DNA from: DATBGZ01 sp963803115
Lineage (GTDB): Bacteria > Actinomycetota > Actinomycetes > Mycobacteriales > Micromonosporaceae
Reading direction: 5' to 3'
Length of the DNA stretch: 64,000 nucleotides
Assembly: GCA_963803115.1 (NCBI GenBank)
Contig: CAWDLN010000005.1
Span: forward strand, 96,344-160,343
Of the stretch, positions 1 to 9,341 are shown in pieces; the stretch's first letter is position 1, and every line of letters begins with the position of its first letter. Below the pieces are notes generated by a model, which was not told the DNA's origin, ran no database searches, and saw only the letters and a program-made list of their open reading frames with translations. A program made the position numbers and the translations under genes.

Positions 1-313
1 TCTCCGTCGGTCTCAACGCACCCATCGATCGTGATCCGACCGAGGGATCCTGCGGAGCCGTTGCGTCAACCATCGTGTAAAGACATTTCCAATTGACAGT
101 GGGTCGCGACCCGGACATGCTCGGCATTAACCTATTAACCTACAACTGAACAACTGCCGCCCGGTCGCCTTGGTTGGCCCGACCTCCGGCAACGTGCGAG
201 GAGCGCTCCTCGAGAATGTGCCTGGCGTCGTTGCGGTCCACAATGGGCAGCCTACGTCGCCTACCAGACGTGACACGGTCTCGCGTGACCCTCGGCGTGC
301 GCGCAGGAACCTG
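1..313. other. No confident gene (left edge)
   Basis: No reading frame here is convincing. A short plus-strand stretch at about 170-361 encodes a phrase (NVPGVVAVHN) that resembles the end of BON or CBS-BON domains, so a domain remnant is possible. It has no good start, no ribosome-binding site and no upstream domain. A TTGACA hexamer near position 94 could be a promoter -35 box, but I see no matching -10. Confidence 0.3.
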
Positions 314-1252
314 CTACCCGTCCCCGCGAGGGGCACCGTCGACGTAAACAAACCCGCCTGAGTAGGGCCGTTCGCCAAGACGTACCCGGAACACACCGGC
401 CTTCGCGAAACACAACCTGCTCTGCCCGCGGGCCTCCACGACGCCGAACGGCGTCTCGTACCGGGTGCCCGACCGGTTGTCCACAATGGCGCATCCGCCG
501 GATGACACGCGGACCCACTCGGGTTGGAACCGGTCTCTGTCCACAATGGTCACCGGCGATCCAGCGGTGGAAAGCGACGCTGCCTCCCGCTCGGCCGGAG
601 CAGTCGACCATGGCCGATGCCAGCCAGCGATGACTAGCGTCGAAGCGACCAGGACGATGGGAACGGTGAACCGGCCCAGCCGGCGGAGCGCGTCGTCGAC
701 GCGGTCGATGTCCTGGATCAGCCGGCCAAGCGGATAGCCGTAGAAGACATGGGCACCGTAGGCGATGGCGATGGGCACGAACTGGCCGGCGATGCCGTAC
801 CGCTGCGCAAACGGGCTGAAGACCGCGACGCTTTCCAGGGCGAGGCCCCACGCGATGCCCCACGGCCACGGCCATCGGGCGGCGACGACCGCATACGCGA
901 TACCGAACGTGACGCCGTTGGACAGGTGATAGAGCCAGCCGAGCATGGACGTGAGGCCGGACGAGGCGGTGGCGTCCGCGATGAGCAGGCCGTAGCTCTC
1001 GACGGGCGCGAAGAGTCGCTGTCCGGCCAGAACGAAGGGGACCCGCACGATGTCATAGCCCAGGGTGCCGACCAGGCCAGCGAACGCGCCCACTCGGATC
1101 CGCAATCGCAGTTCTCCGGGAACGAGCGGCACAACGGCGAGAACGGCGATAAGAGCCATCGACGGAACCGAGGCCAGCCAGAACACGACGGATGCCCGGG
1201 CCACCCCGTAGAGGTCAGCGAGCAGAGCCGCGATCGATCCGCCCGCGAGCAC
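314..1252 (-). CDS. Polytopic membrane protein with C-terminal cupredoxin-like tail
   Basis: Predicted 312-residue protein of unknown function. The first ~200 residues hold about six hydrophobic segments, several rich in Trp and aromatics around residues 100-160. A charged stretch and a further hydrophobic segment (near residues 195-210) lead to a ~100-residue soluble tail. The tail ends with short beta-like blocks (GGCAIVDNRSG, FRVRLGERPYSGGFVYVDG) of the kind seen in plastocyanin-like folds, but I do not see a full set of copper ligands. The GTG start is the first start after an in-frame stop, and it begins inside a hydrophobic run, so the true N-terminus is uncertain. It lies 81 bp downstream of another membrane-protein gene on the same strand and may be co-transcribed with it. 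The cupredoxin resemblance is weak. Confidence 0.6.
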   Translation of the reverse strand: MLAGGSIAALLADLYGVARASVVFWLASVPSMALIAVLAVVPLVPGELRLRIRVGAFAGLVGTLGYDIVRVPFVLAGQRLFAPVESYGLLIADATASSGLTSMLGWLYHLSNGVTFGIAYAVVAARWPWPWGIAWGLALESVAVFSPFAQRYGIAGQFVPIAIAYGAHVFYGYPLGRLIQDIDRVDDALRRLGRFTVPIVLVASTLVIAGWHRPWSTAPAEREAASLSTAGSPVTIVDRDRFQPEWVRVSSGGCAIVDNRSGTRYETPFGVVEARGQSRLCFAKAGVFRVRLGERPYSGGFVYVDGAPRGDG

Positions 1253-1333
1253 GGCGACCGCGAGCCGGATTGCCCACGGCAGCAGCCGATGTTGCGCCTC
1301 CGGCCGGGCGCTCCCCGACGAGGTCGGCCCGGG

Positions 1334-2797
1334 TCACCGGTCAGAGGCCTCGTCGTCGTCGTCCTTGCGGCGATCAGGCTGCTCTGGGAGCAGGTCTTGG
1401 ACGTCGGCGCTTCCCGGGGCGCCGCCGGGGCCGAACTGGCCGGCGTCGCCCACCGAGAGGTTGCCTCCGATGTCCTGGGCCACGCCGAACGCGTCCAGGT
1501 GCATCGTGGCCGAGTAGCGGGCCGGCTCGATGGTCCCCTCGTCGGTGGTCGCGTGCTCGACAGTCCCTTGCTCGATCGTCCCTTGTGGACCACCCGGGCC
1601 GTCCGCGAACGAAGCCGGCGCAGGCGCGGCGGTCATGGGCCGTGTCGGGGGTTCGGCAAACTGTCCGGACTCGGGAGCCTGGCTTGGGCCGGCCTGTGTG
1701 GGCATCTCTGGTGTGGTCGGCGCCGACATCGTCCCGGCCGCTTGGGCGCCGGCAACCGCGAGACCCGCCGCCCCGGCAGCCGCCGTCATCCCGGCCGCCT
1801 GGGCGCCGGCGACCGCGAGGCCGGCCGCCGCACCTCCGGCGAGGCCGACGCCTAATGCCGCACCAACGGCGGCCGACAGACCGCCGACGGCGCCGCGAGT
1901 GATGACCACGTCCGCCCCGGGCGAGCGCAGCCAGTCGAACAGGCCGGTGATGCCGGTGCAGGGCCCGCCATCCGGGCTCGCGCACTCACTCCAGCCGCCA
2001 TCGTCGGCGTACGCACCCTGCATCCGCAGCACCTGCATCGCGACCACGATGCCCGCGAAGACGATGAGTGCGGTGGCCTGCGGTGCCGGGGTTGCCCGGA
2101 CCACGAGCACCGAGGCGACCGCGCACGCGATGCCGAGGAAAAGACCGAGCACCCAGTTACCGAACATCCAGTCGATGAACAGACCAAGCGCCTCGCCGAG
2201 CATCACCATGAAGGGGCCGGTGGTGAGGCCGAGTCGCGCATCGGTTTTCGGCGAGACGATGCCGTAGAGCGCTCGCCATAACCGAACGAGGGCGAAGTTG
2301 AGGATGACTCCGATGGGTGTTGCCGCGACTGCAAGGAGTACCAGCCCGAGGGCCAAGGAGACCGCCGACGAAATGAGCGTGGCGATGATGAGGCTGATCG
2401 ACATCCCCCACAGCAGCATCGCGAGGGCCACCGCCGGGCTCCGGCTCATCGCGTTCCCGAACTGTCGTGGCAGCGTGGCGAGATCGGACAGGAACAAGCG
2501 CGGTCCGCGCGACCAGGCGTACGTGATGACTCCGCCGACCAGGCTGAAGAGCAACAGCCAGAACAGCGCGTTTCCGTTGCGGCCTTCGGCCATGGCGATC
2601 GTGTTGGTGTCCGGATCGACGGCACTGCCCTCGAGGTCGACAGCCATGATGTACGTGTTCCACACCCAGCCGACCGCGAAGGCCACCGCGCTGATGACTA
2701 GCGTCATCCGCCAATGGGCGCCGGTCCATCGGCGCCACTGCACAAACACTTGCCCGAGCCAGGAAAGACTCGATCGGTACGTCATCGGTTGCGACAT
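1334..2797 (-). CDS. Multi-pass membrane protein with Ala/Gly-rich repeat and acidic tail
   Basis: A 487-residue protein. I chose the ATG at 2797 because a strong GGAGGGG ribosome-binding site lies just upstream; longer versions lack one. Residues 1-275 hold about seven hydrophobic helices with a short extracytoplasmic-looking loop rich in Asp/Asn after the first. A Cys-containing loop (WSECASPDGGPCTG) follows, then a low-complexity Ala/Gly region in which GLAVAGAQAAG occurs twice, then a Pro/Gln/Glu-rich tail ending in a run of Asp. The layout (membrane core plus long disordered hydrophilic tail) recalls transport or secretion-accessory proteins, but I recognise no family. It is transcribed away from the PLP-enzyme gene and towards the other membrane-protein gene. 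Confidence 0.7.
   Translation of the reverse strand: MSQPMTYRSSLSWLGQVFVQWRRWTGAHWRMTLVISAVAFAVGWVWNTYIMAVDLEGSAVDPDTNTIAMAEGRNGNALFWLLLFSLVGGVITYAWSRGPRLFLSDLATLPRQFGNAMSRSPAVALAMLLWGMSISLIIATLISSAVSLALGLVLLAVAATPIGVILNFALVRLWRALYGIVSPKTDARLGLTTGPFMVMLGEALGLFIDWMFGNWVLGLFLGIACAVASVLVVRATPAPQATALIVFAGIVVAMQVLRMQGAYADDGGWSECASPDGGPCTGITGLFDWLRSPGADVVITRGAVGGLSAAVGAALGVGLAGGAAAGLAVAGAQAAGMTAAAGAAGLAVAGAQAAGTMSAPTTPEMPTQAGPSQAPESGQFAEPPTRPMTAAPAPASFADGPGGPQGTIEQGTVEHATTDEGTIEPARYSATMHLDAFGVAQDIGGNLSVGDAGQFGPGGAPGSADVQDLLPEQPDRRKDDDDEASDR
1737..1828. repeat. Two-copy direct repeat of ~34 bp inside a gene
   Basis: Copies at about 1737-1770 and 1795-1828 differ at only a few positions. They encode the repeated GLAVAGAQAAG phrase of the membrane protein on the minus strand. 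The repeat probably arose by slippage or unequal exchange. Confidence 0.6.
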
Positions 2798-3219
2798 GGC
2801 CCCTCCGGCGTTGAGCGTAACCAAGATCGCTCGGAAGGGATAGGTACGCCACCGAGCTGGTCTGCGTTCGGTCAGCCCTGCGGCAGCCACCGGTACACAA
2901 GCGGTCGTTGCCGGTGGCGCCGCTGTCCGATGTGGATATCGACACGTTCAAGTGCATCATACATTACTGTCGGCTCGGTTGCCGGCAACCGGACTACTGG
3001 GGATCAAGGGGTCGTAGGTGGAAATCCCCCCGTACCGACAGCATTTCCGCACCTCATGTCCTCTTGTCTTCGGGCCGGTAGGGACTACCTCGTGACATGG
3101 CGCCCATGGACGTCGATGTCTTCCGAACCACGCTCGTCGACATGCCTCGCGCTTCGAATGCCTCACTGACTGGACAATCAGGCGCGTCCAGTATTTGATC
3201 GACTCCGGAGGGTGCGACT
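2798..3219. other. Divergent intergenic region
   Basis: This 422-bp gap lies between a leftward membrane-protein gene and the rightward ammonia-lyase gene, so it must hold two promoters. I see only short imperfect stems (for example around 2972-2992) and no confident promoter hexamers, terminator or small gene. Confidence 0.4.
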
Positions 3220-4368
3220 GTGAAGCCGTTGTCCGGCCCGGCGAGCGACTGGTTCGTCCGGCCTGCTGCGCGCCACTGGCGTACGGCGCCGCTGGTCGAT
3301 GACGTGAGGTCATTTCACCGGACCATGCCCGGCTATGCCGAGACGCCACTGGTGGAGGTGCCCGCTCTGGCTGCCGGGCTGCAGGTGGGCCGGGTATTCG
3401 TCAAGGACGAGTCAAGCCGGTTGGGTCTGCCAGCATTCAAGATCCTCGGTGCTTCGTACGCGGTCTCGCGGGCGCTGGCCGCTCGATACGGCCTCAGCCC
3501 GCGGGCCGTGCCGTTGTCTGAGCTCGCGGACCGAGTGGCCGCCGGCCCGACCCTGACCATCAGTGCCGCCACCGACGGCAACCACGGCCGTGCGGTCGCC
3601 CGTGTCGGCGCCATGCTCGGAGTCGCCGTCACCATCTACGTCCCAGCCGCGATTACCGCGGCCGCCAAGGCCGCCATCGCGGCCGAAGGTGCCAGGTTGG
3701 TTGAGCGCGATCTACCCTACGACGACGTCGTCTACGCCGTGGCCGAGCAGGGACGGCTAGCCGGCCCGGACCATTTGGTGATACAGGACACCGCCTGGGA
3801 TGGCTACGAACAGATCCCGCGCTGGATCGTCGATGGGTACTCGACGCTCTTCGTGGAGACCGACGCGCAGCTGGCCACGGCAGGCGTCGACAATCTGGAT
3901 TTCGCGGTCGTACCAGTCGGTGTCGGCGCGTTCGCCCAAGCCGCGGTACATCACTATCGCAGCGGACGGCACGCGCCGACCGTGCTCACGGTCGAGCCCG
4001 ATCGCGCACCCGCAGTCATATCGTCGCTGCGCGAAAACCGGCCGGTCAGTGTCATGACCCAGCCGACCATCATGGCGGGGTTGAATTGCGGAACACCGTC
4101 GTCGATCGCCTGGCCTTACCTGGTCGCGGGCGTCGACGCGGCCGTAACCGTCACCGACACGGCGGCCGCACTCGCGGTCGTCGATCTCGCGGCCGCCGGG
4201 CTCGACTCCGGTCCGTGTGGCGCCGCCACACTTGCCGGCGCTCGCGGCGTCCTGCTCGATCCCGACCGACGCGCGGACCTCGCGCTGGGCCGGGACGCCG
4301 TGCTCGTGCTGTTCAGTACCGAGAGCCGGGCCGCCAACCCACTGCCGAGTCGAGAGACCGTACTGTGA
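3220..4368 (+). CDS. dpaL: Diaminopropionate ammonia-lyase (PLP-dependent)
   Basis: A 382-residue fold-type II PLP enzyme expected to split 2,3-diaminopropionate into pyruvate and two ammonia molecules in the cytosol. The N-terminal block FHRTMPGYAETPL, then VKDESSRLGLPAFKILGASYA with the likely PLP Lys at residue 74, the TDGNHGRAVAR loop, and QDTAWDGYEQIPRWIVDGYST are hallmarks of this family, not of general threonine dehydratases. The length is slightly shorter than the usual ~400. The start is a GTG preceded by a CCGGAGG ribosome-binding site. Its last codons overlap the GTG of the next gene (GTGA), so the two are translationally coupled. The pairing with an M20 amidohydrolase suggests a route that first frees an acylated diamino acid and then deaminates it; that pathway is inference. 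A related carbamoyl- or acyl-diaminopropionate substrate cannot be excluded. Confidence 0.85.
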   Translation: MKPLSGPASDWFVRPAARHWRTAPLVDDVRSFHRTMPGYAETPLVEVPALAAGLQVGRVFVKDESSRLGLPAFKILGASYAVSRALAARYGLSPRAVPLSELADRVAAGPTLTISAATDGNHGRAVARVGAMLGVAVTIYVPAAITAAAKAAIAAEGARLVERDLPYDDVVYAVAEQGRLAGPDHLVIQDTAWDGYEQIPRWIVDGYSTLFVETDAQLATAGVDNLDFAVVPVGVGAFAQAAVHHYRSGRHAPTVLTVEPDRAPAVISSLRENRPVSVMTQPTIMAGLNCGTPSSIAWPYLVAGVDAAVTVTDTAAALAVVDLAAAGLDSGPCGAATLAGARGVLLDPDRRADLALGRDAVLVLFSTESRAANPLPSRETVL

Positions 4369-5531
4369 CCGCCGATGCAGTGAGCACATCGGACAGCGAC
4401 GTTATCGCCTTGCTGGAGGCGTTGATCAGCATCGATTCCGTGAATCCGGACCTGGTTCCCGGCGCAAAGGGGGAGGCTCGTATCGCTGACTTCGTGACCG
4501 ATTGGCTGAGCGACCGCGGTTTCAGCTGCGAACGGCTCGAAGATAACCCCGGTCGTCCCTCGGTCGTCGCCATCGCTCGTGGCCGCGGCGGCGGCCGCAG
4601 TCTTATGCTCAACGGACACCTCGACACCGTCTCTCTGGCCAGCTACGACGGTGACGGGCTCACGCCGCAACGCCGCGACGGCAAGATCTTCGGTCGCGGT
4701 GCCTACGACATGAAGTCGGGAATCGCCGCGATGATGGCCGCCGCCAGCGCTGCGAATGCGCGTCAGTTGCGCGGCGACGTCGTGCTCGCGCTCGTCGCCG
4801 ATGAAGAGTGCGGCAGCGCCGGTACGGCCGAAATGCTCCGCCATTACACAGCCGACGCCGCTGTGGTGGTCGAACCCAGCGGGCTCGACCTCGTGCTCGC
4901 CCACCTCGGCTTCGCGTGGTTTGACGTCATCATCGAGGGAGTCGCGGCGCACGGGTCGCGCCCCGATCTCGGTATTGACGCCATCACCAAGGCGGGCAAG
5001 TTCTTGGTCGAACTCGAGCGGCATGCGACGAGCCTGGCGGTCCGATCGAGCACCCACCCGCTGCTGCCCGCCGGGAGCATCCATGCCTCAATCATCGGCG
5101 GCGGCGAGGAACTGTCCAGCTACCCCGCGCGCTGCACGATCAGCCTCGAACGGCGCACGGCAGTCGGCGAGGACAGCAGCACCGTCGAAGCCGAGCTCAG
5201 ACCGATGCTTCGGGCCATCGCCATCAACGACCCAGACTTCCGGTACACGCTCCGTGCCGGGCTGCACCGCAACCCGTTCTCAGCTGACCCGGACCACCCC
5301 ATCGTGAGCACCATCGCCCGCTCCTTCGAACGCACCACGGGTCGGACGATCATCCGCCGGGGGGAGCGGTTCTGGACCGACTGCGCCTTACTCGCCGACG
5401 CCGGAATCCCAGCGGTACTCTTCGGCGTCGACGGTGGCGGCGCCCACGCCGCGTCGGAATGGGTCACCATCGACTCCCTACATCACACGACCCGCGTGCT
5501 TACCGACACGTTGATCGAGTACTGCGGCTGA
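4365..5531 (+). CDS. M20 family metallopeptidase/amidohydrolase (ArgE/DapE/CPG2-like)
   Basis: A 388-residue di-zinc hydrolase. Visible metal and catalytic motifs are NGHLDTVS (His ligand and catalytic Asp), GRGAYDMKSG (bridging Asp), ADEECGS (catalytic Glu plus Glu ligand), VVVEPSG (acidic ligand) and a C-terminal GGGAHAASEWV His. The middle third is the dimerisation lid. Such enzymes remove N-acyl, succinyl or carbamoyl groups, or cleave short peptides, in the cytosol. The GTG at 4365 was chosen because it overlaps the previous stop codon, and conserved residues start soon after (LLEALISIDSVNPDL). Coupling to the diaminopropionate ammonia-lyase points to an N-acylated diamino-acid substrate, which is inference. 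The exact substrate cannot be read from sequence. Confidence 0.85.
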   Translation: MTADAVSTSDSDVIALLEALISIDSVNPDLVPGAKGEARIADFVTDWLSDRGFSCERLEDNPGRPSVVAIARGRGGGRSLMLNGHLDTVSLASYDGDGLTPQRRDGKIFGRGAYDMKSGIAAMMAAASAANARQLRGDVVLALVADEECGSAGTAEMLRHYTADAAVVVEPSGLDLVLAHLGFAWFDVIIEGVAAHGSRPDLGIDAITKAGKFLVELERHATSLAVRSSTHPLLPAGSIHASIIGGGEELSSYPARCTISLERRTAVGEDSSTVEAELRPMLRAIAINDPDFRYTLRAGLHRNPFSADPDHPIVSTIARSFERTTGRTIIRRGERFWTDCALLADAGIPAVLFGVDGGGAHAASEWVTIDSLHHTTRVLTDTLIEYCG

Positions 5532-5970
5532 CGCAATGGGACGTCACCGGTCTTCGCCTGCAGCGCCAGCGGATCGCGGTCCGCCGACAGGACGCCGGCC
5601 GACGCGGTGCGCTGGTCCGGCGCGATCCAGGCGCATCGATGAGTGCACCGTCGGCTACGCCGACCGCAGTCCGGCGGTCGATCGCGAGCGGTTGGTGGCC
5701 GCCGGGCACGGCATAGGGCCCCAACCTGGTCAACGATGGCCGTCTGGCCGCGATGTGAGCGCGCGCTGAAGCGAGACGCCGTCTCCATCGAACTTGTTCC
5801 GCTGCGCCCGTGCACCCGCGAATGAGAGAAGTTGGTACCGGCGTTGTAGGTCCTGCGCGCGCTTTCGCGGGATGAGCCGACCATCGCGCGAATCAACACG
5901 AAGTGATATTGATATGAAGCTCAGACACGCGCCTTGGGCCGACACGCCACACGACCTTCGGAGGTGCGGG
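5532..5970. other. No recognisable gene
   Basis: Several frames stay open through this GC-rich stretch, but none has a start with a ribosome-binding site plus recognisable protein features. A plus-strand stretch around 5630-5720 reads like a short piece of coding sequence and may be a gene remnant. No terminator was found after the upstream pair. Confidence 0.3.
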
Positions 5971-6438
5971 CTAATGGGAGCGCGGACTGAGCACAATGGA
6001 CAAAGCCAAGTCAGGCTGCTCGGGGAGGACCCGCGCCGCGATGACGCAACTGCGGGCGGCGCCACCGGGTTCGACCGCTGGGAAGAGCAACGTGGCCGTC
6101 GGCGAATGCGGACCGCACGGTACCCTTCGCCCCGGGCCGGTCGCCGCACTCAGCGCTTCGATGGAGACTGCCGAATCGGTGGCGACTTCGGCGAAGAGTA
6201 CCTGCTCGGCATGGTCGAGAACGAGCTCGACCGTTGGCGTGCGGTCAGTTCGGGGAAAAAACACTTGGCGACCGAGGCGCTGCGCCGATCCGGTGTCCAG
6301 GGCCATGACGTACGCCACATCGTCGACTGTGAGCGTCGAAATCCAGCATAGCCCGTGCGTCCAACGCATCACGTCGCTGGCGGTGTCGGTCGGCTCCGGT
6401 GTTGTCGCCGAATCATCTGGCTCAGGTGTCGTTGTCAC
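5971..6438 (-). CDS. Hypothetical 155-residue protein
   Basis: A small protein with a GTG start and a good GAGGAGA ribosome-binding site six bases upstream. The first 22 residues are Thr/Glu/Asp/Pro-rich and probably disordered. The rest looks like a compact alpha/beta domain (RWTHGLCWISTLTVDDVAYV, then VELVLDHAEQVLFAEVATDS). No signal peptide or membrane segment is visible. I do not recognise the family. It stands alone between the M20 gene and a regulator fragment, and its codon use matches real genes of this window. Confidence 0.55.
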   Translation of the reverse strand: MTTTPEPDDSATTPEPTDTASDVMRWTHGLCWISTLTVDDVAYVMALDTGSAQRLGRQVFFPRTDRTPTVELVLDHAEQVLFAEVATDSAVSIEALSAATGPGRRVPCGPHSPTATLLFPAVEPGGAARSCVIAARVLPEQPDLALSIVLSPRSH

Positions 6439-6594
6439 AGCTTCTCCTCGGGCCGCGCCGTCGTGCGAATAACGAAAGACCGCGGCGGGTAGTTCAGGCG
6501 GCGGCCTGAACCTTCTGGGGCGCTGTGGTCGTCGTGCTCGACGACGCGAGGTTTTGCTCTTGCCCGCCTACACCGTTGCGCCCCGGGACGCACT

Positions 6595-6933
6595 GCCGGA
6601 ACGTCCGATCCGACCGCCGCGGCCAGCGATCGCCTGGTGGACCTCATTCAAGATGAGTGCGCCCGAACGCCCGTGATTCTTGTCCTCGACCATCTTCAAT
6701 GGGTCGACGACGCTGGTATCGCCTTGTGCCGGCGGCTGGCCGGCCTCATTGGTCAGTTGCCGCTGCTACTAGTGTTGGTGCGCGGTCCAGTTCCACAGCG
6801 GGCAAGGGTCGAGGCGATGAGCAATCTGGCGGGTGTCGACGAGGGAGCCTTCGCGCTGAAGGAACTCTCGCCGGCCGACGTCACGTCGCGAGCCGAGGCC
6901 GCAACCGTGCGGTGCGTACGGCCAAGTTATTAG
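6595..6933 (+). pseudogene. Fragment of AAA-type ATPase domain of a large LuxR-family regulator
   Basis: An open stretch whose translation includes RTPVILVLDHLQWVDDAGIALCRRLAGL, the Walker B and sensor region typical of the N-terminal ATPase of MalT/LuxR-type regulators (usually LLVVDDLHWAD). The usual P-loop is absent upstream, and the frame ends at 6933 long before any LuxR helix-turn-helix. In family members this domain sits inside a 900-residue protein, so only ~110 residues remain. It runs up against the decayed glycan gene on the opposite strand. A genuine small protein is unlikely. Confidence 0.5.
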
Positions 6934-7425
6934 TGGCGCATCCTCGACAGTCCACGGCCATGCTGCAACGTCGAAATCAGGGCGATCGTGGATTCCGCCC
7001 CCTGATTGTGACTACACCCGCAGGCGCGCAGGTCGTCGGCGCAACCGCCGGTGATCCAGTTTGCGAGCTCCACTTTGGAGTCGTTCTCGCCAAGGAACCA
7101 GTCGATTGCGAGACGGATCTCGTCGTTCCCACCAGTCGCCCGTACCGGTCGGATCGAGCCACGCTCGCTGATAGCTCAGTCGATTGTGGAATGTTCCGTC
7201 CTCGGCCTGCGCCTGGATCAGGAAGGCTAGGTAACGCTCGGCCAGCGCCGTGAGCTCCGCGGTTGGTCGCGGCTCCCGGCAGATCACCATCAGTCCACGT
7301 GCGACGTCGTCGACGCAGTACCCGTGCCCATGCAGCGGAATGGCGCCGCGGGCGTGCTTCAGGAGGCCGGTGTCGTCGCTGAGGCGGATGAGATGGGTGA
7401 AGGTTGGTTGCGGGTAGGCGTTCAT
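6930..7425 (-). pseudogene. Remnant of six-hairpin glycosidase-like protein (internal deletion)
   Basis: The first ~100 codons (LIRLSDDTGLLKHARG, GYCVDDVARGLMVICRE, TGDWWER) match the start of the intact 345-residue protein at 16104-17141. About 55 codons in another frame (AIDWFLGENDS, NWITGGCADDL, SHNQGAESTIALISTLQH) match its C-terminus. The two parts meet near 7115 with loss of roughly 175 residues and a frame change, so the product would be truncated. The start overlaps the stop of the upstream glycosyltransferase gene by 4 bp, exactly as in the intact module, so this is a duplicated operon with one decayed member. Confidence 0.8.
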
Positions 7426-8555
7426 CGGGACACCAGAGCGCGGTTTGCCAACACGCTGGTCGTCAGGGAGCGATACTGTTCAGCCACGGCGGGCCACAGC
7501 AATGATGGCGCGAGTCGAGCCGCTTCGTTGGCCATCCGCCGTGCCAATCCCGGTTCGGTGAGCACCGCATGCAGAGCATCGCCAATGGCCGCACCGTCGA
7601 AATGCGGCACAAGCCGACCGGCGCCGCTGGCGAGCAGCTCCGCCGCGTGGGGAAAGGCTGTCGCCACGACCGGCTTTCCGGCGGCGACCGCCTCAACAAG
7701 CACTCCGGACGTGACCTGTTCGCACGAGTCGTAGGGGAGGAGCACCACGTCGGCGCGCCCGATCAGACGCGTCAGCGAGGCTTCGTCGAGATATGAGTCT
7801 GCGAAACGGAGCATGTGGGAGACGTCCATCAGCCGGGCGCGCTCAGCCAACTTCATCCGGTAGCGTTCGCCCTCGTGCTGGCGCACGCGTGGGTGGGTTT
7901 GGCCGGCCACGATGTAGGCCGGCGTCGGCCGAATTTCGCAGATCCGTTGAAGGCCGTCGATGGCCCACTCGATGCCCTTGCCGGGACCCAACAAACCCCA
8001 GGTAAGAATCAACGGCCGATCTCCGGGCGCGCGAATCTCGGCCGTCAGACGTGGGCTCGCGCCGTGTCGAATGACATGGACCTTGTGGGGGTCGACGTCA
8101 TGACGATGGATGAGGCGGTCGCGCGCCGCGTCCGTCATGGTGACAACGGCGTCACTGGCGTCGACAACCTGGCGCAGGACGTGTGCCTGATGTTGGGTAG
8201 GCGCCTGGAGCACCGTGTGGGCGACGGTCACAATCGGAACGTCTACGTTTTCGAGCACCCCAAGAAGCTGATCGCCGTCCCGACCGCCGTAGATGCCGTA
8301 CTCGTGTTGGACGATTGCTACGTCGAATTCATTCAACGCGCTCGCCGCGGCGGGCTTTCCTACAGGGGATTGGACGCGTAGGTAGCCCACGACTTCCGGC
8401 GCGGTGGACATGGGCGGCAGATCAAGGACCTGGACCACGCCGGCCGTATCTCCGGATTCGGGCGTGGCGAGTGCTCGCATGAGTGAATGCGAAAAGGTCG
8501 CCAGACCGCACAGCGTCGGTGGATACGTACTGAGGAAACCAAAAGACTTGGGCAT
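7422..8555 (-). CDS. GT4-type glycosyltransferase
   Basis: A 377-residue GT-B fold enzyme. I chose the ATG at 8555, which gives the conserved N-terminus SFGFLSTYPPTLCGLATFS and has a GGTGGAAAG ribosome-binding site; the frame stays open further upstream without family similarity. The acceptor half includes VAIVQHEYGIYGGRDGD. The C-terminal nucleotide-sugar half has TWGLLGPGKGIEWAI and the donor-binding segment VLLPYDSCEQVTSGVLVEAVAAGKPVVAT, which replaces the classic E-x7-E region. It probably transfers a sugar from an NDP donor in the cytosol; donor and acceptor are unknown. It is a paralogue of 17138-18265 and appears intact, although its downstream partner is broken. Confidence 0.85.
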   Translation of the reverse strand: MPKSFGFLSTYPPTLCGLATFSHSLMRALATPESGDTAGVVQVLDLPPMSTAPEVVGYLRVQSPVGKPAAASALNEFDVAIVQHEYGIYGGRDGDQLLGVLENVDVPIVTVAHTVLQAPTQHQAHVLRQVVDASDAVVTMTDAARDRLIHRHDVDPHKVHVIRHGASPRLTAEIRAPGDRPLILTWGLLGPGKGIEWAIDGLQRICEIRPTPAYIVAGQTHPRVRQHEGERYRMKLAERARLMDVSHMLRFADSYLDEASLTRLIGRADVVLLPYDSCEQVTSGVLVEAVAAGKPVVATAFPHAAELLASGAGRLVPHFDGAAIGDALHAVLTEPGLARRMANEAARLAPSLLWPAVAEQYRSLTTSVLANRALVSR

Positions 8556-9090
8556 GCGGCCACTTTCCACCAGGCCCGAGGGCCGTGGTTGCTTCGGGAT
8601 CGCGCCGGCGTCAACTGCTCCGCCATGCACAGCGACGGCGGAGCGGTCGGTCACCTGCCCGAATAGCAGCTCAACGCCGACGACGCGAGCACAAGCCGCG
8701 CGTTGCGGTCGATCGTCACATCCAGCCAGGACGCACGTCGCCACGGCGCTAGTGAATCGTCGGCGGGACGACTGTGTCCTCTTTTCGCCTGAAAGTCATC
8801 GCTGGGGGAGCGACGAGCCGTCGACTGCGCCCAGCATACCCCGCTGAACCGACCTAGGCAGAAATGCCCGGCGTCGCGAAGTCTCCAGCCATCATGCGTG
8901 TCACGACAATCGACCGCGCACGAATGACCAACGACAACCGCGGGTACGCAGCGTAGGCTCAGCTCGTCATCGTCATGACCATCGGTGAGTGCTCCGTCGG
9001 CCCCGCGGTCGACTTGTCATGCGGATGCTGATCGGCCGGTCCGGGGACCCCCATTCCGGCATGCTCAAGGTCATGGATGGAGTGTCATCG
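8556..9090. other. Divergent intergenic region
   Basis: 535 bp between a leftward glycosyltransferase and a rightward small basic protein. The minus-strand frame continues open to 8744, but that part has no family similarity. I see no promoter hexamer pair, hairpin or small gene I would defend. Confidence 0.35.
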
Positions 9091-9234
9091 ATGTCGGACA
9101 AGTCTCCGCGAAAGAACACCGTCAAGAAAACCGGGCGCACCTTGAAGGAAAAACGCAGCGCCAAGAGGCTCAAGAAGTCGGACAAGGCCAAGCCTTTCCT
9201 AAGTCCAGGCCAGGGGACGGCTACGGGAGCGTGA
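9091..9234 (+). CDS. Short lysine-rich conserved actinobacterial protein
   Basis: A 47-residue, strongly basic protein beginning MSDKSPRKNTVKKTGRTLKE and continuing KRSAKRLKKSDKAK. Many actinobacteria encode a near-identical type of small protein (SDKSPRQ...KKSGKSLKEKR...), function unknown, found as isolated genes. The ATG at 9091 was preferred to upstream starts because the similarity begins there and a GGAG lies about 8 bases before it. The charge suggests nucleic-acid or membrane-surface contact, which is inference. Confidence 0.65.
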   Translation: MSDKSPRKNTVKKTGRTLKEKRSAKRLKKSDKAKPFLSPGQGTATGA

Positions 9235-9341
9235 GCGGTCGCGAACGACCCCGTTGGATGGCGTGTCTGCGACGGCGTTCGGCACTAGTTCCAATGTAGA
9301 CAGACCGGGCGAGCCGGGCGCGCAGGGAAAGCAGGGTTGGC

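Noticed and set aside
170..361. Plus-strand frame with a BON-like phrase (NVPGVVAVHN)
   Set aside because: Too short, no ribosome-binding site, and the rest of the domain is absent. It is mentioned only as a possible remnant.
749..1855. Plus-strand frame of 368 codons near the left edge
   Set aside because: It spans two minus-strand membrane-protein genes and their gap, and reads as low-complexity Arg/Gly/Asp sequence.
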